Positions 1 through 6,442 of a DNA stretch of 12,344 bases are shown piece after piece; the stretch's first letter is position 1; each line of letters opens with the position of its first letter. The notes under the pieces are model-generated. The model searched no databases, was not told where the DNA came from, and saw only the letters and a list, made by a program, of their open reading frames with translations. The position numbers and the translations under genes were made by a program. Location: contig QMOL01000050.1 of the NCBI GenBank assembly GCA_003648225.1, positions 1 through 12,344 on the forward strand. Reading direction: 5' to 3'. This DNA comes from Chlamydiota bacterium (GTDB lineage: Bacteria > Auribacterota > UBA3054 > B51-G9).

Positions 1-57
1 CATTATCATCACATAGAAAAAGAATCATCACATAATGAATATTATTTTTTCGATTTC

Positions 58-88
58 TTCTTCGTGAACTTTGAGCCTTTGTGGTTAA
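58..88 (-). repeat. CACnAAG-type intergenic repeat, copy 1
   Basis: Read on the minus strand this is aaccac, then AAAG, gctc, AAAG, ttcacg, AAG: short AAG-ended units spaced 8-9 bases. It mirrors the plus-strand copy at 166-198, so the two form an imperfect inverted repeat around about 77 bases, with GTGGTT/AACCAC as the perfect inner stem. The pattern resembles CACnAAG-like intergenic repeats that I recall from unrelated bacterial genomes; I know of no established function. Confidence 0.5.
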
Positions 89-165
89 TTATTTTTTCGT
101 TAGAACTCGCGAAGTGTCCCGCGTATACGGGATTAAACTTTTATAGTCTAAGAACTTTTTATTTT

Positions 166-198
166 AAACCACTAAGATACTAAGAACACTAAAAAAAG
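166..198 (+). repeat. CACnAAG-type intergenic repeat, copy 2
   Basis: Plus-strand order is aaccac, TAAG, atac, TAAG, aacac, TAAA, with the same 8- then 9-base spacing as the inverted copy at 58-88. Its preserved AAG skeleton and variable spacer bases suggest a diverged member of a repeat family, not chance low complexity. Confidence 0.5.
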
Positions 199-542
199 AA
201 TTCTGTTGTCAAAATTTAAAAATCAAATATTGCTTTCCGGAAAATCGAATGTAAAGCATTGTGTTTATTGATGTTTTAATTGTTATTTTAAAGTCTGTGG
301 GATGATAGTGAAAAAATTTAAAAAATAAATTTATTGACCCCAAGCATACGCGGGGCGCGGCAAAATTATAATTAAAAATCAGTGGCTGAAAGTCCGCCAA
401 AGGAGGAAAATTAGTGTCTAAATGGTAAAAAATAATATTCAATTAATATCGGTGAACTTTCAATTTAAATAGATAAAAAGCGAAAACCTTAGCTTATTGT
501 GTCAAAACTAAGCAGATTGTTATATCATGTAATATATTTTAT

Positions 543-551
543 TGATATAAT
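543..551 (+). promoter_or_regulatory. Candidate extended -10 promoter for the gene at 614
   Basis: TGATATAAT matches the extended -10 pattern TGnTATAAT. No convincing -35 box lies at 16-18 bases upstream (a TTGTTA at 517-522 is too far away), which is tolerable for extended -10 promoters. Transcription would begin near 558 and leave a leader of about 55 bases. In DNA this AT-rich a perfect TATAAT is not rare, so this is only a candidate. Confidence 0.35.
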
Positions 552-613
552 TAAAAAAATTTAAATTTGCAACTCAAAAACAACTTACATTAATTAAACA
601 AAGGACATAAATT

Positions 614-1351
614 ATGAAAAAACTTTTGGCATTCGTTACCATTACAACTTTAATGGCGGTTAGCGCGCAAGCTGCAACCATTTGGTGGTGCGGAACCCGA
701 TACGGCGGAAACGGCTATTACACCAACGGCTTCAGTTGGAAAGTAGGTGGTGTTGACGCCCCTTACGGTACACCACCGCAATCTTTCGATGAGCGTGGTT
801 TAATAAATAACGGTAATGGCGATCATGTAACCATGCCTATAATTGATTGTTTCATAACAAATGATTATGTTCCGGTCATGTTGGGTGTCGGCTCAGACGG
901 TCCGGGAACTTTAACTGTAACTAACGGCGGGTCAATAATCGCTCATCAACTGGTAATCGGGCGCGGTGCCGGCACAGGTGCCGGTAAACTTTATATTACC
1001 GGTGGGAATATGGAAGTTGAAGATTCCATAGAGATTGGAATTTCGCCTAATAAAGGAGAAGTTATAATCAGTCAAAACGGTTTTTTGCATTTAGACAATA
1101 CTCCTTCATTTTCTTATAATAATAGTAATTCTGTAATTAATATTCTGGATACAAGTGTTTTATGGATCGATGGCGATCAGACAGATTTTAATTTTGTTGA
1201 TAATGGTTTTATTACAACAACGGATCCCGGGAACATGATTAAGGAGTTTTATAACGAAACGGAAGAGCGAACTGAATATACTGTTATACCGGAACCGGTA
1301 ATTTTGGGATTGATGAGCCTGCTTGGATTGTTTTTTCTACGAAGGCGGTAA
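614..1351 (+). CDS. PEP-CTERM protein with beta-helix-like repeats
   Basis: This 245-residue exported protein has no enzymatic domain that I recognise. Residues 1-21 are a signal peptide (basic MKK start, hydrophobic core, cleavage near AQA-A). Residues about 96-165 contain Gly-rich repeats of the kind GTLTVTNGG / GKLYITGGN / GEVIISQNG, typical of right-handed beta-helix or autotransporter-associated repeats. The C-terminus is a full PEP-CTERM sorting signal: IPEP at 225-228, a hydrophobic stretch, then RRR at the very end. Proteins with such tails are normally processed by an exosortase and placed in the envelope or extracellular matrix. The ATG is preceded by AAGGA at 601-605 with 8-base spacing. 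It lies 89 bases before the next PEP-CTERM gene with no obvious terminator between, so co-transcription is possible. A structural or adhesive role is inferred only. Confidence 0.85.
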   Translation: MKKLLAFVTITTLMAVSAQAATIWWCGTRYGGNGYYTNGFSWKVGGVDAPYGTPPQSFDERGLINNGNGDHVTMPIIDCFITNDYVPVMLGVGSDGPGTLTVTNGGSIIAHQLVIGRGAGTGAGKLYITGGNMEVEDSIEIGISPNKGEVIISQNGFLHLDNTPSFSYNNSNSVINILDTSVLWIDGDQTDFNFVDNGFITTTDPGNMIKEFYNETEERTEYTVIPEPVILGLMSLLGLFFLRRR

Positions 1352-1426
1352 ATTATCATATATAATAATGAAAGGTGAGTTTAATAAATACTTACTTTAA
1401 TATATAAATTATAATTAATAACAAAA

Positions 1427-1440
1427 CAAAGGAGGGAAAA
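1427..1440 (+). promoter_or_regulatory. Strong Shine-Dalgarno site for the LamG protein at 1441
   Basis: AAAGGAGGG lies 4-5 bases before the ATG and is close to the ideal anti-16S match. It is the strongest functional ribosome binding site in the window and suggests high expression of this small secreted protein. The enzyme genes at 2754, 4105 and 6443 have nothing comparable. Confidence 0.75.
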
Positions 1441-2298
1441 ATGAAAAAGTTAGCTCTGGCTCTTATAACAATTATGTTCGCTTCTCTGGCGGTCAATGCA
1501 GCGACTGTCGCTTATTGGCGCTTTGAAGAAGGAACAGCCGACGGGCAGAACCTCGGCACAAATGACGACTACTATGCTGATTCAGCCGGTAACAACAACA
1601 TGAGCGTTTGGAGTACTGACGGTCTTGATATTCCAAATAATCCTGTGGCATCAGGCGATGTGCCGACAAGCCTTGTTCCGCAAACCGGTGCACCTGATCT
1701 TCTATCATTGTCATTCAACGCTGGTTCAAATACGTGTATTAGCACAGCCGATGATGCGTATGTCAATACAAACGATTTTTCGAGCGGTATTACCGTTGAA
1801 TGTATGGTAAAAGTCAACTCTGGTTCTACAAAATCCATTTTAGCAAAAGACGGGCGGCCAAGTGCTGCAGGTGATCCGACTTTCACAATTAAAGTTCGCG
1901 CAGGTAATTTATTGCAATTTACTATCTTTGACGGTGCGGGAACCAAACATGATATTCGTGCAGGTAATCTTCCGGCTGACCAGTGGTGCCGTATAGCATG
2001 TGTTTGTGACGGAGCCACAGCAACTTCTTATATTCAATCCGATTTTAACCAACCATATCAAGTTGCAGGATCTCAAAGCGTTTCCGGCGGCGCTCTTTAC
2101 GCTGATACGGCCAAATGGTCGATTGGCGCGGGCAGATGGTCCAGCGCTTATCCTGACGCTTATGTTACCGCGCTTATTGATGAGGTACGCATTAGTGATA
2201 CAGCATTACCGGAATCACAGTTCCTCGGAACCATACCCGAACCGACGACGATTTTCGGTGGAATTGTTTTAGCTTTACTCGCTTTCCGCAGAAAATAA
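1441..2298 (+). CDS. Stand-alone LamG-like PEP-CTERM protein
   Basis: This 285-residue protein consists of a signal peptide (1-20, cleavage near VNA-A), one LamG/concanavalin-A-like jelly-roll module (about 22-260) and a PEP-CTERM tail (IPEP at 265-268, hydrophobic segment, RRK end). LamG hallmarks are the opening AYWRFEEG, FSSGITVECMVK in the middle, the WCRIACVCDG strand, and the closing IDEVRISD. The entire module is homologous to the last module of the GH42-like enzyme at 6443-10165 (AYWRFEEG, IECMVK, KDGRP, SGGAL, DEVRISD are shared). In the DNA, 28 of 33 bases agree between 1507-1539 and 9356-9388. It has no catalytic domain, so I infer a carbohydrate-binding or matrix role, by analogy with other LamG modules. 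A strong terminator follows the gene. Confidence 0.88.
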   Translation: MKKLALALITIMFASLAVNAATVAYWRFEEGTADGQNLGTNDDYYADSAGNNNMSVWSTDGLDIPNNPVASGDVPTSLVPQTGAPDLLSLSFNAGSNTCISTADDAYVNTNDFSSGITVECMVKVNSGSTKSILAKDGRPSAAGDPTFTIKVRAGNLLQFTIFDGAGTKHDIRAGNLPADQWCRIACVCDGATATSYIQSDFNQPYQVAGSQSVSGGALYADTAKWSIGAGRWSSAYPDAYVTALIDEVRISDTALPESQFLGTIPEPTTIFGGIVLALLAFRRK

Positions 2299-2334
2299 AA
2301 TATATGATATAAAAAAATATATATTTATTAATTT

Positions 2335-2380
2335 AGCGGCTATATGCTTTTTATGAATATCATATAGTCGCTTCTTTTTA
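2335..2380 (+). terminator. Intrinsic terminator after the LamG gene
   Basis: GCGGCTATATG at 2336-2346 pairs with CATATAGTCGC at 2361-2371. This is an 11-bp stem with one G-T pair, and an A-T pair at 2335/2372 can extend it. A 14-base loop lies between the arms, and a T-rich tail (ttcttttt) follows directly. It lies 37 bases past the stop codon at 2298 and separates the two PEP-CTERM genes on the left from the enzyme block on the right. Confidence 0.85.
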
Positions 2381-2616
2381 TTTATTATAATTTTAACTCT
2401 TACACCCCTTTACTTAAAGGCTTATACCGTAGCTGAAATTTTAACCGGAAGTATGTTTGAAACAAATTATTTTCAAGTTAAAGTTGTTGTACTTTCACAC
2501 TTGGAACACAAACAATCTCGTGTTATTTTGTCAAATAGTGCTAAAACGTAGCGTGTTGTAGTATATTTATATTTTCCTTTGTGGTATAATATTAAAAAAT
2601 TTAAAAATGTTTATCA
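2381..2616. other. Intergenic spacer between the two gene blocks
   Basis: No open frame of meaningful length and no recognisable protein remnant is visible between the terminator and the orphan sorting signal at 2617. It carries the promoter candidate at 2582-2590. The ten bases cctttgtggt at 2576-2585 also occur at 76-85 inside the first CACnAAG-type repeat, so a decayed repeat fragment is possible. Confidence 0.6.
2582..2590 (+). promoter_or_regulatory. Candidate extended -10 promoter for the enzyme block
   Basis: TGGTATAAT matches TGnTATAAT, the same form as the candidate at 543-551. No good -35 hexamer is at standard spacing (TTGTAG at 2556-2561 is 23 bases away). It lies downstream of the terminator and upstream of the first enzyme gene, the expected place for a promoter of the four-gene block. 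Transcription from about 2597 would place the vestigial PEP-CTERM sequence in a leader of about 155 bases. Confidence 0.4.
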
Positions 2617-2694
2617 GTTGAAATTCCTGAACCGTCTTTAATTATTAGCGGGATTGCTTTAGCTTTACTTGCCTTCCGTAAAAATAAGAATTAA
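2617..2694 (+). pseudogene. Orphan PEP-CTERM tail, remnant of a lost gene
   Basis: The frame starting at 2617 reads VEIPEPSLIISG, then IALALLAFRKNKN and a stop at 2692-2694: an intact PEP-CTERM sorting signal with PEP motif, hydrophobic segment and basic end. An in-frame TAA at 2602-2604 stands just upstream, there is no start codon, and no module precedes it, so it cannot be the end of a working gene as it stands. Its first half resembles the tail of the GH42-like protein (IPEPSLILSG) and its second half that of the LamG protein (VLALLAFRRK), at both protein and DNA level. It is either the last trace of a deleted third paralog or a recombination product of the two neighbours. Confidence 0.75.
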
Positions 2695-2753
2695 ATTATA
2701 ACTTGATAAAAATAAAAAACGGTACGATTAACCTAAATAAAACACTGTTAATT

Positions 2754-4064
2754 ATGAAAAAAAATACTCTGAAACTAATGGTACTTTTTGGCTCTTGTTT
2801 AATAATCTTTACATTGATAAGTTGTAGTAATAACAAAAGTAAATTAATTTCCAAACAATTTACTAATATAATTTATGAGACAAACTCAATAATTAAAATT
2901 TATTTGAATACAAATGATTCCGCATTGATTAAATCTCCCGATGAAGTTTTTCTTACTAACGTAACTTTAATTATTAATTCCTCACCTGATTTTAATCCTA
3001 ATGCAAAGCGTGCTTATGAAATTATCCGAAGCGATAAAAATATAATTACTACAGGAATGACTTTTAGTAACGCGTGCCCCAATCTTTTGCTGGATTTTGA
3101 CGTGGTGCCGAAAAATAACGGAATGATGTTGCGTGTGGTTCCGGTTCCAAGCAGTTATACATCTTCGGCTCCTATTCGTGTGCTTGCTTACAATATTAGA
3201 AGAGGTTTAGGCATGGATTATAAAACGGACATTAAACGAACTGTTGATGTCATTAAACCGTTAGTTCCTGATTTAGTTGCTCTTTCAGAAGTTGATTCAA
3301 ATGCTTATCGCAGCGGCGGAGTAAAACAAGCAAAATATTTGGGCGATGTGCTGGGTATGGGAAATCGTTTCTATAAAACTCTCGACAAACGCGCGCCGGA
3401 AAATCGCGGCAAAGGAGCATACGGAGAAGCGCTTCTCTCGCGATATCCGATACAAAAAACCATTTATCACAATTTACCTCACAAAAATAAGGAAGAGCCT
3501 AGAATCGCAATCGAAATTGAAGTGAAAGTACCGGATGTTTCAGGACATACTCAAACAGTTTCATTTATATCTACACATCTTGCTCACGAGAATGAAAGCG
3601 CTCGTTCCAATCAGGTTGCAAAATTGATTTATGATTTGAAGAAAGTCAAGCATCCTGTCATTATAGCAGGTGATCTTAACTCAAAACCTTATCAAATTCC
3701 CATTAAATTATTTCTGAATGCGGGATTCCATTTTTCGGACGAAGCTAAAGTTTATACCTTTAACGCGGCTAAACCAACAAGAAAAATCGATTACATTTTA
3801 ACTCGCGGTAATATCAAAGTTTACGGCCCGACTCCTCGTACAAAAGTTATTGACGAACAACTGGCATCCGATCACCGTCCGCTATTTGGCAAATTAGCCG
3901 CGGGAGCCGTTCCGGCAAACTGGCTGATAAAATACGGATTGCCGGTAAGCGTTCTTGAGGGCTTTATTGATTCGGACGGCGACTCTTTTGATAACTATTC
4001 AGAATGGTTAGCGGGTACCGATCCGACAAATGCAGTTTCATTTATTAGGTCCGTAAAAAGATAA
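2754..4064 (+). CDS. Endonuclease/exonuclease/phosphatase-fold lipoprotein
   Basis: This 436-residue exported hydrolase belongs to the EEP superfamily (metal-dependent phosphodiesterases and phosphatases: DNase I, exonuclease III, sphingomyelinase relatives). I chose ATG 2754 over an upstream TTG at 2703 because it begins a clean lipoprotein signal with lipobox L21-I22-S23-C24. Residues about 25-140 match no domain I know. The EEP domain spans about 143-380 with its active-site set intact: Asn147 (AYNIRRG), Glu179 (LSEVD), His275 (STHLAHE), Asp307 and Asn309 (GDLNS), Asp346 (KIDYIL), Asp373-His374 (SDHRP). The tail (about 385-436) carries DSDGDSFDNYSEW and GTDPTN, resembling calcium-binding thrombospondin-3/dockerin-like loops. 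No Shine-Dalgarno site is visible. The next gene starts 40 bases on. Nucleic acid, phospholipid or sugar phosphate are all possible substrates; the neighbours do not settle it. Confidence 0.88.
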   Translation: MKKNTLKLMVLFGSCLIIFTLISCSNNKSKLISKQFTNIIYETNSIIKIYLNTNDSALIKSPDEVFLTNVTLIINSSPDFNPNAKRAYEIIRSDKNIITTGMTFSNACPNLLLDFDVVPKNNGMMLRVVPVPSSYTSSAPIRVLAYNIRRGLGMDYKTDIKRTVDVIKPLVPDLVALSEVDSNAYRSGGVKQAKYLGDVLGMGNRFYKTLDKRAPENRGKGAYGEALLSRYPIQKTIYHNLPHKNKEEPRIAIEIEVKVPDVSGHTQTVSFISTHLAHENESARSNQVAKLIYDLKKVKHPVIIAGDLNSKPYQIPIKLFLNAGFHFSDEAKVYTFNAAKPTRKIDYILTRGNIKVYGPTPRTKVIDEQLASDHRPLFGKLAAGAVPANWLIKYGLPVSVLEGFIDSDGDSFDNYSEWLAGTDPTNAVSFIRSVKR

Positions 4065-4104
4065 AAGCTTTCTTATTAATTTATTTAAAAAACTTTAAAT
4101 TATT

Positions 4105-6315
4105 ATGAAAAAAAGTATTATTGTTTCAATTGTTATAACAGTATTTTGGTTACTAACGTGTAATATGTCTGTGGCTGCAATAAAATCATTGAAAATCAGC
4201 AGCAACAACAGATTTTTAGTTACAGCCGATGGTAATCCCGTTTTTCTTAATGGGGATACAGCATGGCATATCGCTTGGAAACTTAATCGCCCGGATGTCG
4301 CTTATTACATAACCACTCGACAATCTCAGAAGTTTAACGCTTTTGGTATGGTGGCTTTTCCTGATGAAACTCCGATAGCAAATCAATATGGAGACCAACC
4401 GTTTCAAATTGTAGCAGGAAAATATGATCCTTTGCAGCCAATTATAACTCCGGGCAATAATCCTAACAATTCAACTGAGTATGATTATTGGGATAATGTA
4501 GAATATATTATAGACCAGGCATATGAAAAAGGTCTGTACGTGATTTTATTGCCGGCTTGGGGAAATACTGTTGTCGGCAGTTACGGCGGCGCGCTTAATT
4601 CTGAAATTCTGCTTGATACCACTAACGGCTATTTGTATGCCAATTGGCTTGCCGGTAGATTTAGATATAAAACTAATATTGTCTGGATGCTTGGCGGAGA
4701 CAGGAGCGCGGTAAACGGTTCCCATGACAGCCGACCTGTCTTCAGGGCAATCGCTGAAGGGCTCGCTGATGGTATTTCCGGTGTTACCAATCATGACGGT
4801 AATGCCGATTATTCAAAATTGCTGATGAGTTATCATCCTCGTAAATGGGCTCCTAATTCTTCGGAGTGGTTCCAAAATGACAGCTGGCTGTCTTTTAATT
4901 CCATTCAAGACCAGCCGAGTGACGAAATAAATTCTGTTAATCATGATTATGGACTTACACCGGTTAAACCAACTTGGTTGTTTGAGGGGAGATACGAAGG
5001 CTTTAACGGCTTCTCGGACTGGCAAACTCGTTTTCAGGCATATCAAACCGTCTTTGCAGGAGCCTTTGGAAACACATACGGGAATATGAGCATTTGGGGC
5101 TTGGATTCCGATTGGAAAGACAATTTGAATGACCCCGGAGCACTTGACTTACAATATTTATCCACTCTAATGACTTCGTGGAATAATGATGAATATTTAA
5201 ACAGAATTCCCGACCAGTCCATTTTAAACGGAGATACAGGTGGGATGTCGAGTGAATCCACTTCCTCTTACATCCTTGCTACAAGAACATCCGATGGAAA
5301 AAAAACTCTTGTTTATAGCGCAAACGGCCGTGATATTTCCGTTAAAATGTACCTGCTGGCAGGTCCGGCAATGAATGCACAATGGTTTAACCCGCGTTCA
5401 GGTGCGTGGAGCAGTGCGGGCTCGGCCATTCCAAGCGGAACAGGAGCGCCAATTCACACATTTGACCCGGCGGGCTCGGCATCTGACGGAAATGATTGGG
5501 TCTTGGTTTTGGATTCCGGAGGTGGAAATGTACCTCCTCCTGAACCTGTTCCTCCCTATACCGATGATATAAATAATCTTGGCCTTTTACACTGCGATTC
5601 GGTAATTACAAACACTTGGGCTGACGGTTCGCCTGACTGCTTTATCACTCCGGATGATAATTCAAGCGGAAGGACTGCCTGTTCACCGATAATGAACTCA
5701 TCAAATGATTATTGGCATATTGCGAGAGACGATTCCACTATGCCGGGTTTTGAAACCAATTCACCTTATACCGGCGATTATCTCCACTTTGACGGCGGAG
5801 ATGCTATAATTATTACTAATGGTTGGCGGGACGCTGATAATATGTATCTTGACTTGGCATTTAGACTTGACGGATTGCCATCGATGAGCGACAATTATAT
5901 GGGTGTATTGATGATTGACCCGATAAAAGTTTATGTTCAAAATGTCGGTAGTTCGCAAGGGAAAATTTTAACAATAGTTTATAAAACGGCAATTGACGGA
6001 CAATTCTTGAGCTCAACTAAAATTCTTAACCTCGGTGAATGGTATCATCTGACTCTATCGGTCTCAAACAATAACGAGATTTTGACCGTTGGAAGTGAAA
6101 GCGGCGGGTTTCAAACAGACACGAAATCGCTCACAGGAATGAAAAGTGCTGAAATGGATTATGTTGTAATAGGTAATTCGTTTTGGGTGCCGTCACGCAC
6201 GTTCCAAGGCGACATGGATGAGATAAGATGGGGGAATGTTGTTCCCGAACCTTACTGTTTATCATTTATTATTTACTGTTTATTATTTACCAATCATCTA
6301 AGAAAATATTTGTAA
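4105..6315 (+). CDS. Apiosidase-like (GH140-type) hydrolase, LamG-like, PEP-CTERM
   Basis: This 736-residue protein begins with a signal peptide (1-24). Residues about 28-350 form an apiosidase-like (DUF4038, PF13204) TIM barrel: FLVTADGNPVFLNGDTAW opening, WMLGGD with Asp199 as probable acid/base, and LFEGRYEG with Glu294 or Glu298 as probable nucleophile. Residues about 373-472 resemble the collagen-binding-like beta domain (PF12904) that follows this barrel in GH140 enzymes (QWFNPRSGAW). A Pro-rich linker (476-484) leads to a LamG-like module (485-712: LLHCD, DDNSSGR, GDMDEI). VPEP at 713-716 starts an unusual PEP-CTERM tail containing a 21-base tandem duplication. Characterised GH140 enzymes release apiose-linked side chains from the pectin rhamnogalacturonan II; applying this substrate here is inference. 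No Shine-Dalgarno site is evident. It sits 40 bases behind the EEP gene and 127 before the GH42-like gene. Confidence 0.85.
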   Translation: MKKSIIVSIVITVFWLLTCNMSVAAIKSLKISSNNRFLVTADGNPVFLNGDTAWHIAWKLNRPDVAYYITTRQSQKFNAFGMVAFPDETPIANQYGDQPFQIVAGKYDPLQPIITPGNNPNNSTEYDYWDNVEYIIDQAYEKGLYVILLPAWGNTVVGSYGGALNSEILLDTTNGYLYANWLAGRFRYKTNIVWMLGGDRSAVNGSHDSRPVFRAIAEGLADGISGVTNHDGNADYSKLLMSYHPRKWAPNSSEWFQNDSWLSFNSIQDQPSDEINSVNHDYGLTPVKPTWLFEGRYEGFNGFSDWQTRFQAYQTVFAGAFGNTYGNMSIWGLDSDWKDNLNDPGALDLQYLSTLMTSWNNDEYLNRIPDQSILNGDTGGMSSESTSSYILATRTSDGKKTLVYSANGRDISVKMYLLAGPAMNAQWFNPRSGAWSSAGSAIPSGTGAPIHTFDPAGSASDGNDWVLVLDSGGGNVPPPEPVPPYTDDINNLGLLHCDSVITNTWADGSPDCFITPDDNSSGRTACSPIMNSSNDYWHIARDDSTMPGFETNSPYTGDYLHFDGGDAIIITNGWRDADNMYLDLAFRLDGLPSMSDNYMGVLMIDPIKVYVQNVGSSQGKILTIVYKTAIDGQFLSSTKILNLGEWYHLTLSVSNNNEILTVGSESGGFQTDTKSLTGMKSAEMDYVVIGNSFWVPSRTFQGDMDEIRWGNVVPEPYCLSFIIYCLLFTNHLRKYL
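6253..6294 (+). repeat. In-frame 21-base tandem duplication in a sorting signal
   Basis: The gene's last codons before the basic end form two adjacent 21-base units, coding YCLSFII (6253-6273) and YCLLFTN (6274-6294). Both begin with tactgttta and continue with an ATTTA-rich run. Together they supply the whole membrane segment after VPEP, which lacks the Gly/Ala/Leu-rich composition of the other tails in this window. Confidence 0.7.
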
Positions 6316-6442
6316 AGTATTACACTATTATTGGATGTTAATTTTTTAAAAATGCTGTTTTGGACAGTAAGGAATACAAAAAATAGTGCGATTTAAAAAC
6401 TCGGCGCTCCTAAGTGTTTTAGTGGCATAAAAATTGATTTAT
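6316..6442. other. Spacer before the GH42-like gene
   Basis: This spacer of 127 bases has no Shine-Dalgarno site and no clear terminator. A 7-base inverted pair (cactatt 6323-6329, aatagtg 6382-6388) is 52 bases apart and lacks a T tail, so I do not call it a terminator. The only distinct element is the CACnAAG-type repeat at 6397-6426, ending 16 bases before the start codon. Confidence 0.5.
6397..6426 (-). repeat. CACnAAG-type intergenic repeat, copy 3
   Basis: On the minus strand this reads gccac, TAAA, acac, TTAGG, agcgc, CGAG. It has the same ordered, roughly 8-9-base periodic skeleton as the copies at 58-88 and 166-198. It falls in the leader of the GH42-like gene, 16 bases before its ATG, where a ribosome binding site would be expected but none is seen. 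Confidence 0.4.

Larger units (their letters stand above)
1..613. other. AT-rich intergenic region, no convincing gene
   Basis: I see no protein-coding gene here. The longest open frame (209-442, minus strand) has a low-complexity Phe/Ile/Asn-rich product without recognisable domains and no good ribosome binding site. The region contains an inverted pair of short CACnAAG-type repeats (58-88 and 166-198), an 11-base direct repeat (atcatcacata at 5-15 and 24-34), two small GC-rich islets sharing atacgcggg (118-131 and 338-357), a strong but orphan Shine-Dalgarno-like site (399-406), and a candidate promoter near 543-551 for the gene at 614. Confidence 0.7.

Noticed and set aside
58..198. CACnAAG-type repeats as a CRISPR array
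   Set aside because: There are only two diverged copies, in opposite orientation, without regular spacers or cas genes.
209..442. 77-codon minus-strand open frame in the leader region
   Set aside because: The product is low complexity, rich in Phe, Ile and Asn, without signal, domain or ribosome binding site. It is in AT-rich spacer that also contains repeat-like islets.
1572..2018. 148-codon minus-strand open frame opposite the LamG gene
   Set aside because: It is fully overlapped by a gene with signal peptide, LamG module and sorting tail. Its product has no recognisable domain or start signal.
2703..2753. TTG start extending the EEP protein by 17 residues
   Set aside because: The extension would put a charged, Asn-rich segment before a clean lipoprotein signal. 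No ribosome binding site favours the TTG.
5527..5557. VPPPEPVPP as an internal PEP-CTERM signal
   Set aside because: It is a Pro-rich linker between domains. It is followed by the LamG-like module, not by a membrane segment and basic end.
6323..6388. Inverted pair cactatt / aatagtg as a terminator between the two hydrolase genes
   Set aside because: The arms are only 7 AT-rich base pairs separated by 52 bases, and no T-tract follows.
6434..6442. TTG start extending the GH42-like protein by three residues
   Set aside because: ATG 6443 opens a standard MKK signal peptide, and the TTG has no ribosome binding site.
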